From contig OX442319.1 in the NCBI GenBank assembly GCA_949358305.1, positions 10,664,001 through 10,728,000 of the forward strand: a DNA stretch of 64,000 nucleotides. Direction: 5' to 3'. The notes below the pieces were generated by a model. That model had not been told where the DNA came from. It made no database searches and saw nothing but the letters and a program-made list of their open reading frames with translations. This stretch comes from Strigamia acuminata. Lineage: Eukaryota; Arthropoda; Chilopoda; Geophilomorpha; Linotaeniidae. Position numbers and translations under genes: made by a program. This document shows positions 30,500 to 41,601 of this stretch, piece by piece (positions within the stretch are counted from its first letter, which is position 1; every line of letters starts with the position of its first letter).

Positions 30500-30895
30500 T
30501 ATAATGGGCGAATTACATTTGGATATCGTTAAATATGAAAGCTGAGATTGTATACTAGGAAACTGTGCAGTTTTCGGGAGTTTTAACGCGGTCACATTTA
30601 ATCACAGCATCGGTGGTGTTAAAAATCGTGTTGTGGTGACACTTGGGGTAAAACCGAGTGAAGATAAACATCTTTTGGTTCGTTAAATGATTAATTTGAA
30701 GTATTTTGTTGATATTTTATTGTATTTTTCAATTTTTAAAAGCTAAATTTTGATTATTCGCGAGAAAACCAAGAGAATTTGGCTAAAATACGGAAATCGC
30801 AGGCAATTGAAAATGGGATGAAACTAGCTTTATCGAATGGTCCGGTTCTCAGTTTTCCGATGAATAAACCGTCACTACACATCAGATATTTCAAC
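30500..30895 (+). pseudogene. Mitochondrial EF-G2 (GFM2-like) remnant
   Basis: Plus-strand blocks MGELHLDIVK, FNHSIGGVKNRVVVTLGVKP and, after an intron-like gap with an AG acceptor, FDYSRENQENLAKIRKSQ and AIENGMKLALSNGPVLSFP. These match in order the domain IV region of mitochondrial elongation factor G2 (known motifs MGELH, QEAIENG, QGPLLG). An in-frame TGA follows MGELHLDIVKYES and the remainder of the gene is absent. Relic. Confidence 0.65.
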
Positions 30896-30983
30896 ATATT
30901 GTTTTTGTTAATTTTATTATTATAATTTTAAATGTGCAAATAAAACCTGAATGGTCAAAATAAAAAATAATGTACAAATTAAT

Positions 30984-33224
30984 CTAAGCAACATACATGA
31001 GCAAGTTGTGATCGGACTTATCCCTGCCAATAAAATTATTCTCCACACACCACTCAACTTGTTCCTTAATCATCCGTTTAGTCGGCACAAACATATTCCT
31101 CAAAAGTCCAATCAACTCCAGCTGCAACTTATCACTGGCAACACTCTTCCTCGTCTTCAGAACCCGTATCAACGCTTCCTGCACCCTAAGCTCCCTGAAA
31201 ACCACAATCTCTTCATTCTCCTCCTCTTTAACCTCCGTCGACAACTGCAACCGCCCAATCAAATTAACTTTCCCTCGCTTCTGCAATTTCCGAACCAAAC
31301 CGAACTCGTCGTTTATCCAAAACTGCGAATCACAATCGAAACCCAACGGCGACTTCACCTCCGATTCACACAACACAACGTTCCGTTTCAAATTCGTCGT
31401 CGCAACCAACGACCACAACGTTTTCCGCAACTGAGCTTCGGGCAGCTCGGTCGCCAACCGCAGATCCTCGAACGAAATCCGCTCGTTCGGTCGCTCGTTC
31501 CACGCAAACAGCACCGTCATTTGGAACGTCGTAACGTCCAGATCGAACTTACCGACTGCATTCACGAAAGTGACTGTAGCACTCGACAATTGATGGTCCC
31601 AAGACAGTTTCCGTCCGTTGTATCGGCTCTTGTAATATTTCTCCATCTCGCACACGTAATCCTCGAGCTCGACCGGCAGCGTCACGGAAATTGTGTTTGC
31701 CCGTCGCGCCCACACGGTGGCGGTAAAAACCTTGGTGTTGATCGAATCGTTGATTTTCGGGTGAGTTTGTCTGAAATTTTGGTTGATGTCGGCGCTCAAT
31801 CGAATATCCTTAAACATCTGAGTGACTCTGTGCACGTGATCGGCCGGCATCCCGACGTCTTTCAACCATCCGATCATCTCCGCTTCTTTGTCCAGATCCG
31901 CCGTCGTGTCCAAGATGAGACGACGCGTCAAATGCGATTTGTAATAAATCATGAACACGTCTTTGTTTTCCGCGTATTTCAGCAGCAAAATGACGTCTTT
32001 CAACCTGCTCTCGACGTCCCCACAAGTGAGTTTCTTGCTCAGCTTCGTCTTCCGCAACAACGAGTCGCAGAAGCTGGCCAACAACTCGGGACACTTCGAT
32101 TCGGCCGACATTTTGTTTCTCACCGCGAGCTCCAACTTGAAGATCGTGGTGTCGTTGACGACTATTCCGAACGCCGTGTCCCTCGACGAAAGGAACCGCG
32201 GGTCGTTTTGGAAAGCCACCTCGATCAATTCGGCGAACCGATTGAGCAAATCGATCAATCGCTGCACGTATTTCTCCGCATTCTCCACGACGCTTTCCGC
32301 CGCGACCAACAAGTCCGCCAAACACGTCTTCACCGTGAACTTTTCCAGTTCCCCCAACATGGCCGCGATGCCGTCGCTCGTGCTATTCATCAAACGAAAC
32401 ATCCGCTGCAGATTCTCGATGTCGTTGCGCTCGATCATCCTCTCACAATCGCCTAAAATCGCGTCTTGAACGGGCACGACCAGCAAATCGACGCACAATT
32501 GACTCAGCGACTCTTTATCCAAATATTTATCCGCGCGCGCGATTTCTTCGAAGAGTCTTCGGTCGGCGTACTTCATGTAATTCACGACTCCGTCGGCCAT
32601 CGACACCTCCGACACTTCTTTTTGATAAAACGCGCGCGTGGCGTCGATGTACTCTTTTTCGAATATTTCTCGGTAATTAAAATACTTGTCGCCGGGCACA
32701 AAGCACACGTCAATGTCGGAAATGCGTACTTTGGTTATTAGGAACAAATCGCACTCTTTTCCGTTCCTTTCTGCGTCGATTAGATTCATCGCGCTCGTGT
32801 GCACGCGCGGCGCAAGTTCGGCGAAAATTACTTCGTTCCACGACCGCAGCATCAACTGGCGCACGTTGAAGTTGTCCATGTCGTGTTCCCATTTCTTAGT
32901 CGTCAATGGCGCAAACGGTTTTGACAGAATGTTAGTAGCTTTGAAGAATTCTTCCCATTCGGCGACGTACTCTTTGATGAAGGCTTCGTCGTCCTGGTGG
33001 ATCACGATTTTCGCCTTCGTGTGTTTAATCGTCGATTTAACGACTTCTCCGACAGCGTTGTATACTTCTTCTTCTTGGTGTCCTCTCCACCCAGCAATCG
33101 AGTAGATTATCTGGAATAATTCTTGCCATTCGGCGCGAGTAAAACCTTCTCGTCGCAAAACCTTTAAAGTCTTCTCGATGACTAACTCCATCTCTTGGTC
33201 AAAAGTCAACTTAGCGGTAGACAT
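30984..33224 (-). CDS. CUL5-like: Cullin-5-like scaffold (746 aa, intronless)
   Basis: Scaffold of CRL5 ubiquitin ligases, binding Elongin B/C-SOCS box receptors at the N terminus and RBX2 at the C terminus. Characteristic CUL5 words occur in order: IVIHQDDEAFIKEYVAEWEE, VVNDTTIFKLEL, FCDSLLRKTKLSKKLT, KDVFMIYYKSHLTRRLILD, VTTFQMTVLFAWNERPNE, LRKTLWSLVATTNLKR, QKRGKVNLIGRLQL. The winged-helix end MIKEQVEWCVENNFI has the neddylation lysine at K720. Length is 746 against 780 in human CUL5. It is a single exon, whereas CUL5 genes normally have many introns, so a retrocopy is likely. The frame is intact over 2.2 kb. AATAAA lies on the minus strand at 30913-30918. Confidence 0.96.
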   Translation of the reverse strand: MSTAKLTFDQEMELVIEKTLKVLRREGFTRAEWQELFQIIYSIAGWRGHQEEEVYNAVGEVVKSTIKHTKAKIVIHQDDEAFIKEYVAEWEEFFKATNILSKPFAPLTTKKWEHDMDNFNVRQLMLRSWNEVIFAELAPRVHTSAMNLIDAERNGKECDLFLITKVRISDIDVCFVPGDKYFNYREIFEKEYIDATRAFYQKEVSEVSMADGVVNYMKYADRRLFEEIARADKYLDKESLSQLCVDLLVVPVQDAILGDCERMIERNDIENLQRMFRLMNSTSDGIAAMLGELEKFTVKTCLADLLVAAESVVENAEKYVQRLIDLLNRFAELIEVAFQNDPRFLSSRDTAFGIVVNDTTIFKLELAVRNKMSAESKCPELLASFCDSLLRKTKLSKKLTCGDVESRLKDVILLLKYAENKDVFMIYYKSHLTRRLILDTTADLDKEAEMIGWLKDVGMPADHVHRVTQMFKDIRLSADINQNFRQTHPKINDSINTKVFTATVWARRANTISVTLPVELEDYVCEMEKYYKSRYNGRKLSWDHQLSSATVTFVNAVGKFDLDVTTFQMTVLFAWNERPNERISFEDLRLATELPEAQLRKTLWSLVATTNLKRNVVLCESEVKSPLGFDCDSQFWINDEFGLVRKLQKRGKVNLIGRLQLSTEVKEEENEEIVVFRELRVQEALIRVLKTRKSVASDKLQLELIGLLRNMFVPTKRMIKEQVEWCVENNFIGRDKSDHNLLMYVA

Positions 33225-33301
33225 TATGTAGTTATCGTTGTAGTTATCGTTCTAGTACTGGAAATACTTGGATGAATGATTTGAAGACTGATTTCTGCTA
33301 C

Positions 33302-33308
33302 TTTTATA
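33302..33308 (-). promoter_or_regulatory. TATA box of cullin-5-like gene
   Basis: TATATAAAAG on the minus strand, 78-87 bp upstream of the ATG. Confidence 0.6.
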
Positions 33309-33324
33309 TACGATGACTTGATGA

Positions 33325-34457
33325 GAACGTTGTGGAAACGTTATTAAAACAAAAGTAGGTTGTGGTTGTTGTTAATCTGTAATAAATTCGTCTAGATAAC
33401 GTGTTGACGCGCTACCGGTGTCAAAAATACCGAATACCGTCTTTAGTTCGGTATTAGTACGGGTTTTTATAACACTAGTTAAATGGAATTTTTTAAACAT
33501 AAAAATGCAAAATTATCGATTTTTTTAGCTTAAAAATCTGAATTTATCTATTTTTTTTTAGCTTAAAACTTGAATTTATCGATTTTTTAACTTAAAAATG
33601 AGAATTTATTGGTTTTTTAGCTTAAAAATGAGAATATATCGATTTTTTTTAACATAAAAATGAGAATTTATCAAATTTCTTAACTTAAAAAATCTTATAA
33701 ACTCAATTTTTCAATTTAAAAAAAAAGACTTCTCAATTTCAACACCTGATAACAAAACAATCCCATATTCATCAAACTTCTACAACCCATTGTAAATAAT
33801 ATTTTAAAAAAAATAAAAAAAAAATTAAAATTAAAACATTACGATTAAAATAAAAACATTTAACATTGTAGCTATTTTATTTTACTTTATTACCGAAAAA
33901 TACAGGTTTACCGCTTTTTTGAACATTGAATACCGAAATACCGGTTTTTCCAAAAGTCCCGGTTTAAAGGACAACTGGAAAATCACTCATTTTGAGGCAA
34001 ACACAATAATAAGTGATTATTACATGTTTTGTAATACAAATTCAATTAATTTAATTAATTTAATTTAAAAAAAGCTCAACTTCTGTTTAATGCCCCTTTT
34101 ATTCACTTCTATGCTTCTAATTTAAAAATTACAATAACAAGAAGTCTGAGGGTCAAAAGTGCCGAACAAAACGACCGATTTATAAAAATTTAAATAAAAA
34201 AAATATTTCGAACAAAACAAAAATAAATAACAAACAAAAGATCTTTTAAACCGTCACTGGATCCGATATTGACATCCGAACTTGAGTGATGAGTGCAACT
34301 GCACAGTCACTGGTCAGCAATGTCGAGGAAATGAACTGTTTGGAACATCCGCTGCTTGCCCCACTCATCGTCCCACCAATTAACGACGCAAGGAGCCTGA
34401 GAACGGCGGTTCCACGAGCGACAATGCACAAATCGTGTTAAAAGAAGGCAAAAACTG
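33325..34457. other. Intergenic, AT-rich tandem repeats
   Basis: 33485-33720 is an imprecise 28-31 bp repeat (AGCTTAAAAATGAGAATTTA with variants). Flanking words ACCGGTGTCAAAAATACCG (33412) and ATACCGAAATACCGG (33928) suggest an old inverted-repeat element, not resolved. 34240-34457 is GC-richer and probably the 5' UTR of the receptor gene. Confidence 0.45.
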
Positions 34458-36617
34458 ATGGCGGAAGACGCCTATTGGGACGAAGACTATTACAACTATC
34501 AGTTTTCTTACTTGACGTCGTCGCCTTCACCGATTTCCAACGACACGAGTCTTTTAGACGACTATCCGTCCTATTTGCTCTATTTTGCCGTGTTCTGTTG
34601 CGTCTTGTTCATCACTATTGGAGTTCCTGGCAATTTACTCACGATCTGCGCGCTCACAAAAGCGAAAAAAGTGGGTTTGATCTTTGATTTGATTATTTCG
34701 GTTTTGAGTTGTTTTTTAATTTTTTTTTGTTAGTTACACAACGCAACGACAGCTTTTATCATTAATTTGAGCGTTGCGGATTTGTTGTTTTGCGGTTTTA
34801 ATCTGCCGTTGGTCGTGTCGACTTTCCTGCATCGCGGTTGGGTCCATGGCGAGCTGTTGTGTCAGCTGTTTCCGTTTTTTAGGTACAGTAATGTGGCGGT
34901 GTCGTTGTTTACTGTGTTGGCGATAACGATTAACAGGTGAGGTTTTAAAAGCTTGTGTAGTTTGTGATGTTTTGTGGGTTTTGGTCGAGTTGAAATGTTT
35001 TGTTTTTGTGGTTTGTTTGTTTGTTGTTGTTGTTTTTGACGCCGTGCTCAATTGCTGCAGCTGTGTCGCGTCAAATTGCAGTCAATTTAGTGGTGTTTAT
35101 TTTGTCAGTAGGCAATGATGTATGCTTGTTATTATAAATAGTTTGAACCAGGTGCTGGTGAAATTGTGTTAAGAAGTTAATTTTTTTTTTACTGACGGAT
35201 CAGAGACAAAAAAAACTAAACTTTCATACAAAAAACTGAATATTTTTGTGCAAAATGTTATTTTTGGGTGAAAACTGCATTTTTTGAGTAAAAACTATGC
35301 ATTTTTTGGGTGAAAATTGCATTTTTGGGTAAAAACTGCATTTTTTGAGTAAAAACTATGCATTTTTTGGGTAAAAACTGCATTTGTTGGGTTAAAAACT
35401 GCATTTGTTGGGTAAAAACTGCATGTTTTTTGGGTAAAAACTGCATTTTTTTGGGTAAAAACTGCATTTTTTTGGGTAAAAACTGAATTTTTTTATTGAA
35501 AACAGCATTTGTTGGGTAAAAACTGCATTTTTTTTTGGGTAAAAACTGCATTTTTTTGGGTAAAAACTGCATTTTTTTTGGGTAAAAACTGCATTTTTTT
35601 TATTGAAAACAGCATTTGTTGGGTAAAAACTGCATTTATTTGGGTAAAAACTGCATTTTTTTGGGTGAAAACAGCATTTTTTTGGGTAAAAACTGCATTT
35701 TTTTATTGAAAACAGCATTTGTTGGGTAAAAACTGCATTTATTTGGGTAAAAACTGCATTTTTTTGGGTGAAAACTGCATTTTTTGGGTAAAAACTGCAT
35801 TTGTTGTGCAAAAACTACATTTTTTGTGCAAAAACTGCACTTTTATACGAAAACCTGGCTTGTTTTCTGCACGTAATAAACCCGAATTACGTATTCTAAA
35901 CCTTACCACTTTCATCACTTACATCACGCCTACACTTTCAGATACGTCATGATTGCCCATCAACACCTCTACCCCAGATTCTACCAATTCCGAACACTCT
36001 CCGCCATGATAGCCGCCATTTGGTTCTTCTCATTCATAACCCTCGTGCCAACACTACTCGGCGTTTGGGGCCGCTTCGGCTTCGACCCAAAAGTCGGCAC
36101 GTGCAGCATCCTCCCGGTGGACAACAAATCACCCAAAGCGTTCCTCTTCATCGTCGCATTCGGCCTCCCGTGCGTCGTCATCGCCATCTGCTACGTGCGC
36201 ATCTTCTGCATCGTCAGACGCACCCAGAGAGCAGCGCGCAAAGCGGAAAGCCAACGACCCAGAATCACACCCAGTCACTCGGGGACCCTCAAAGTCCTCG
36301 ACGCCCACGACGCCAAAAGAGAGGCTCGAGATTTACGACTCATCAAAATGATTTTGGTCATTTTCTTCTCGTTTGTCGCTTGTTATCTGCCGGTCACTTT
36401 GGTCAAAGTGTTCGGCAAAGAGGAGACGTTGCCGGTCACAAATATATGCGGATATATTCTCATTTTTATGAGCGCGTGCATTAATCCCATTATTTATGTA
36501 CTGATGAGCACGGAGTATAGGAAAGCGTATAGACAGTTATTTATGTGTCAGTCGGCGCAGAGACAAGGCAGAGGAGGTCGGCCGGCGTCGTCTGGCAGTC
36601 ATACTTCTAAATTATGA
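34458..36617 (+). CDS. moody-like: Moody-like rhodopsin-family GPCR, three exons (363 aa)
   Basis: Class A receptor closely resembling insect Moody, which in Drosophila controls glial septate junctions at the blood-brain barrier. Exons 34458-34670, 34734-34936 and 35942-36617 join in frame (GT-AG). The N terminus is short, acidic and Tyr-rich (EDAYWDEDYYNYQFSY), with no signal peptide. TM1 ends in VPGNLLTICALTK. TM3 ends with NRY at 138-140 in place of DRY, as in the Moody/Tre1 group. Exon 3 has LVPTLLGVWGRFGFDPKVGT, a very Moody-like second extracellular loop, then TM6 with CYLP and TM7 with NPIIY at 320-324. The third intracellular loop is much shorter than in Drosophila Moody. The second intron carries a 21-bp minisatellite. 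Confidence 0.93.
35245..35850. repeat. 21-22 bp minisatellite in GPCR intron 2
   Basis: About 27 copies of a unit near TTGGGTAAAAACTGCATTTTT, with higher-order variation (TTATTGAAAACAGCATTTG units recur). The open frames across it are repeat artefacts. Confidence 0.9.
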
Positions 36618-37050
36618 GTTTTGGATGGTTTTTTTAATGTCTGGAATGTTTTTATTTGTGTTAGTGTTAGTGAGAAGCGGAATTGAAGATGGAGGGTTGT
36701 TTGATGGTGGCCTCTGGTGAGGGAAATTGTAAATGTTCATGGAAGTGTTTTAAATTTTGGAATATAAATATAAATATAAATGTTGAAACTGAATATCTAA
36801 GTTTAGATTTTTGTTGACACTCAATTGGCAGATGGTCAAATATTCAATTTTGGTCGTGTTGCGTAATTTAAGAATTGCACTATCGGTTACATTTTGTGTG
36901 TGTAATTGCAGACGATAGTTTGTTTGAATATGCACCTAAAATAGTAATTATTTGTGTTATTTATAAAATTTTGTTAGAAGATTTTGAAGAAGAAATCGAA
37001 TAATGATGAGGAGTAACAATAATTAGCAACAATACATGTAAGTTTGATGT
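36618..37050. other. Intergenic
   Basis: 3' flank of the receptor gene and 5' flank of the tRNA. A short TATAAATATAAATATAAATG run is at 36763-36781. No gene seen. Confidence 0.4.
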
Positions 37051-37067
37051 GCCTTCGTGGCGCAATT

Positions 37068-37110
<43 letters not shown>

Positions 37111-37124
37111 TCCACCCGTGGGCG
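37051..37124 (+). tRNA. tRNA-Asn (anticodon GTT)
   Basis: Cloverleaf with D arm (GCGCAATTGGTTAGCGC region), anticodon loop CTGTTAA with GTT at 37085-37087, and T arm GGTGG/CCACC with loop TTCAAGT. No intron and no encoded CCA. The acceptor stem pairs except for T5 opposite T68, where most eukaryotic tRNA-Asn genes have a C-G pair. A poly-T Pol III terminator follows at 37129-37142. Confidence 0.95.
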
Positions 37125-37142
37125 TCTCTTTTTTTTTTTTTT

Positions 37143-38175
37143 TAATTTACAAATCAATAAAGTAAATCCTGCCTTGTCTTAAAATTTATGAATTTACAGC
37201 TGGTTTTATTGTTTTTTGTTAGAGATTTATTGGATTTCTTAGATTTGCTAAAACTTGCTATTTTACTTCTTAATTTTACTGGATTTAAGAAATCCAGATC
37301 GACATTGCCAAATTTTTCATTGATTCACAATTTGCCCTGATTTGCCACTTGATTTATCAAATTTCCTGGATTTCTTGGCAGAGTTGGTAAATTTATAGTG
37401 ATTTTCCACCTGATTTGGTAAATTTGCATTGATTTGCCATTTAATTTATCAAATTTCTTGGCAAATTTACTGAAATATGCGTTGATTTGACTTGATTTAC
37501 TATAACTTGCATTGATATGACCTGATTTACTATAAATTGTCTTGATTTGACCTGATTTACTATTATTTACTCTAATTTGCCACTTGATTTATCAAATCTC
37601 CTGGATTTCTTGGCAGAGTTGGTAAATTTACAGTGATTTGACATTTGATTTATCAAATTTCTTGAATTTCTTGGATTTCTTGGCAAATTTACTGAAATAT
37701 GCGTTGATTTGACTTGATTTACTATAACTTCCCTTGATTTGACCTGATTTACAATTATTTACTCTGCTTTGCCACTTGATTTATCAAATTTCTTGGATTT
37801 CTTGGCAAATTTACTGAAATATGCGTTGATTTGACTTGATTTACTATAACTTGCATTGATTTGACCTGATTTACTATAACTTGTCTTGATTTGACCTGAT
37901 TTACAATTATTTACTCTAATTTGCCACTTGATTTATTAAATTTCCTGGATTTTTTGGCAAATTTACTGAAATATGCGTTGATTTGACTTGATTTATTATA
38001 ACTTGCAATGATTTCACCTGATTTACTACAATTCGCAATGATTTCACCTGATTTACTACAATTCGTAATGATTTCACCTAATTTACTACAATTCGCAATG
38101 ATTTCACCTGATTTACTACAATTCGCAATGATTTCACCTGATTTCCTACAATTCGCAATGATTTCACCTGATTTA
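37143..38175. repeat. Diverged tandem repeats (higher-order, then 30 bp)
   Basis: 37290-37990 repeats words such as TTGATTTGACCTGATTTACT in a higher-order unit of roughly 150 bp. 38005-38175 is a cleaner 30-bp array (TGATTTCACCTGATTTACTA plus CAATTCGCAA). Confidence 0.8.
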
Positions 38176-38622
38176 CCAGACTTACCAGATTTGGAAACCA
38201 CACACTTGTAAACCAGCATCTGGTGTTTTAATCTCGCTCTCTGTCGCGCCATCGTGGCAGAACTTTGACTTAATTCTAATTAATTTAAATCAAATTACAC
38301 CGGACCACGGGAGAGCCCTGAAACACAATAAAAATTAACCCTAATCCAGTATATCCTCTTCTATTCTTCCAAACAAACAACACAACCCTTTCTCTCGTTT
38401 CATATATGCAGATAACAATAATTTATTTCAGATGCTACATAAAAATTTCGAATACAATTTTAAAACAAATCATAAAGGAGCAGAACAAATTAAAAGGAGA
38501 TCATATAATAACGAGACACTCGGTGTAAAGCTGTAAAGTGCATTAGAAACGTCCTAAATAATAATAAATTTTAAAAAAAAATGTAAAACAAAAAATTAAA
38601 TCAACTTTACAATGAAAAAAAA

Positions 38623-38656
<34 letters not shown>

Positions 38657-39226
38657 GAAAATGATTTTCTGCATGAAATGGGATTCCATTTTGAGACATG
38701 ACATGGAAGCATTTTGTATTATATGAAAAAGGGAAGTAGAAATTGGTGACTAGTTCGATGATATGGCAATTCCAATCAACTCAGTTCACTTGGATTAATA
38801 TTGAACAACCAAAGAGAAACAAATTATGCACTGAAACTCGCATTTCATCTTTGCCAATCAATTAACTAATTAATTAATCTCACTGAAAAACAGATAAATA
38901 ATCCTTCGCTCGACCACTTCTTCCATTGGCAGATGAATTAAGGCGTAAAATGACAAAAATTGATGACAATGATTAAATGAAGCCCATTTTCAAGCACAGA
39001 AAACAGGTGGAATCCATCAGTTCTTACTATTAAATATGCAAAGATTAAAATAAAAAACTGCATTTTTATAAAACTCCTTTCATTTTTGTACTTTTTCTTC
39101 GATTTCTTTTGCTTATAGCATTTAATAGTATACAATGTTTAAAAAGAAAAGCTTGTTTCATTCAAACAGTGCTGGAGATATTATTAAGGCTTTAAGATAT
39201 TACAGTAATAACAAGAACTGGTCATG

Positions 39227-39267
<41 letters not shown>

Positions 39268-39685
39268 TTTATTTTAAAAAAAGTAAAACATAAGAGGCAG
39301 TGATGCAGAGCCAGGTTGTTGGATCAAACTCCACAAGATTTTTTAAGAGAACACTTTTCAGCGCAACATTGAACATCATCACTTGATAAAGTTGACGTGA
39401 TCGTTATGTCGCCTTTTACTAGATTTCTTGCTGACAAAATCAATAAAATTCACTACACTTTAAGCGCTAATCGCCGAACCGTCTTAAGGGATTGTGTGAC
39501 CCCTGGCCCCTTGTCAGAATTTTCTTGCCGAAAAGCTTCCGGTTAAGCCGTACTCCGAGATTTGACACTGTGACTTATCATAAATCAAATTATCTTTATC
39601 GTAAGTAAAATATGACTTATGATATTAACTGTGAACGCACCTATTGACAATACAATGCCACACATCCAAATGTCCATAGATATAC
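38176..39685. other. Intergenic or long 3' UTR
   Basis: No coding potential. Contains a (TCAA)n microsatellite at about 38624-38656 and an (AAT)n/(ATT)n inverted run at 39226-39268. It lies downstream of the ankyrin/SOCS gene and could include its 3' UTR. Confidence 0.4.
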
Positions 39686-40024
39686 CAGGGGGTACGACAT
39701 TCAACCGAATCTCTGACATTGGCTTTCGAATGGGTTCCATTTATTGGCCGACTAAATTTCCTTGGATTCCCAATAAAAAAAAACTAACTCTCCCACTAAC
39801 TGACTTTTCCACTAACGTAATTTTTTTGTCCCGTTTCGAATCCCCGAATCTTTATATTTTATAAAAATTTTGAATTTTTTGTCGAAAATTGGACAAAAGC
39901 TAAAATATTTTCGCCTTTTTTATTAGAATAATCGTCTAAATCTTTCCGAATCCATCCGAATTCTATGAAAGATTCAAATCTTTGACACGCAGATTCTGAT
40001 TGTCATAGATGTCGTACCCCCCTG
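39686..40024. mobile_element. hAT-like MITE, 339 bp
   Basis: Inverted ends CAGGGGGTACGACAT and ATGTCGTACCCCCCTG. No clear 8-bp duplication: the left flank is AGATATAC and the right is CAATATAT, so the duplication has decayed or the end is misplaced. No transposase. It resembles the CAGGGG-start hAT class. Confidence 0.55.
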
Positions 40025-41600
40025 CAATATATTCTGTGCGAACCGAACAGGTTTGCTGGACCCAACCTATACACAGAAATGTTAAATTCCCTCGCCCATT
40101 AGTCCGGACTGGGATTTGTCCTATGTTCGGGCTACACAGATTACACTGAATGGCTTATCTGTTAGGATACTTATCTGAAGGACAACTTATCAGTGAAAAG
40201 GCTTAGCTGAAGAACAACTTATCTATGCAGAGGCTTAGCTGAAGGCAAATTTATTAAGAAGGTGCCACACATCAAATGAATGAAACAGAGCTGTAGAGTA
40301 AGTGGCTTATCTGAAGGGCGGCTTAGCTTAGGGGCGGCTTAGCTGTGAGGCAATTTATCTGTGGAGAGACTTAGCTGAAGGGAAATTAATGTGTGGCTTA
40401 TCTGTGGGGCAACTTATCAGACAAACTGCTTACAAGCAGGGTGGGACTGGGAACAAATTTAGTACCGGGAAATCTGGACAGGTCAGGTCCAGGAAACAAA
40501 ATTATACGGGGAAATCTGGATAGATCGGCCCACAACAAAAGAAACTCCTGGTATCCCGCCGGACCAGTCCTACTGGTGTGTACAACAAACGTCAGGAGCA
40601 GATCAAGGATTGAATCAACTCGTAGGCAAGAAAAAACTAAACGCACATCTATATACTTAAGCTAGGCGAGAAAAAGAACTAAAAAGATATTTAGTTCAAA
40701 GTCTATGACACCGTCTGCAGTGGTGATTTCATTAATCTAACAAATCTAAATGAAAAAAGCTTGAATATAAGACACGATACTGCATTTCTTCGACTCTAAG
40801 ACACACTTTTTCCCCATACAACAAGATGTCTCGTAAGTCTAGTTTACAATGCGATGTTCGCAATCACGCAAAGCGCAGAAAATTGGTTGCGTTAGCCCAA
40901 AGTTTAAATCTAGTTCTGGTTCTTGGTGCAAACACATCTAGCCTAAAATTATCTCAACTAGATAATTCTAATCCAGTTGTGCGAACTAGATAATTGCCAA
41001 AGAACTAGATAACTGCCAAGGTCACTTCCCACAATTCTGTGCGTCTGTGGTCAATTCATGCTAGCCTAGACATGTGTCTTTTTGCTTTTCGGTGCGAACG
41101 CTCCAGCCTGAACTTTTTAAGCCAATACCAGGCCAGAACCAGATCTAACCAAATTTTCGCTTAGAAATAGAAATTCCAGTGACATCAGCGTCGCGTGACA
41201 AATTTACAATACCACGTTTATGCATTTGCATAGCCCAAACTTTCCGGTGCGAACAAGGCATTACAAACAACCGCGTCTTAAAACCGAAGAACTACGATAC
41301 ACAAATTAAGCCCGGGCCTCTCCGCTGGGGCCCACCCCTTAAGACGACACTGGCTAAACGGCAGTGATTTCTCTTTCCCCTTCTTCGTAATATATAAAAA
41401 CATTCACAACTTGCACACTGAGACTACAAAAAAACTCATCTAATGAAAACATTTCATGAAAAATATGTTACATTTAAATACCAAAAACAAAAAAACAAAA
41501 AAAAAATAAAAATTATACGACACAGGCCTGAGACATTGTATCGAGCACCCAGAATTAAATTAAATCAAAAAAAAAAAAAGAAAAAAAGAAAAAACTAAAA
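40025..41600. other. Intergenic with decayed repeats
   Basis: 40140-40440 repeats GGCTTATCTG and GGCTTAGCTG words at uneven 20-25 bp spacing. The remainder has no ORF or RNA I can support. 41440-41600 is A-rich. Confidence 0.4.
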
Positions 41601-41601
41601 T

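Noticed and set aside
30951-32456. 501-codon plus-strand ORF
   Set aside because: Antisense shadow of the cullin-5 gene. The minus strand has strong family-wide matches and the plus frame has none.
35258-35952. ORFs of Lys-Asn-Cys-Phe repeats in the receptor intron
   Set aside because: Intronic minisatellite; the receptor exons on either side splice in frame across it.
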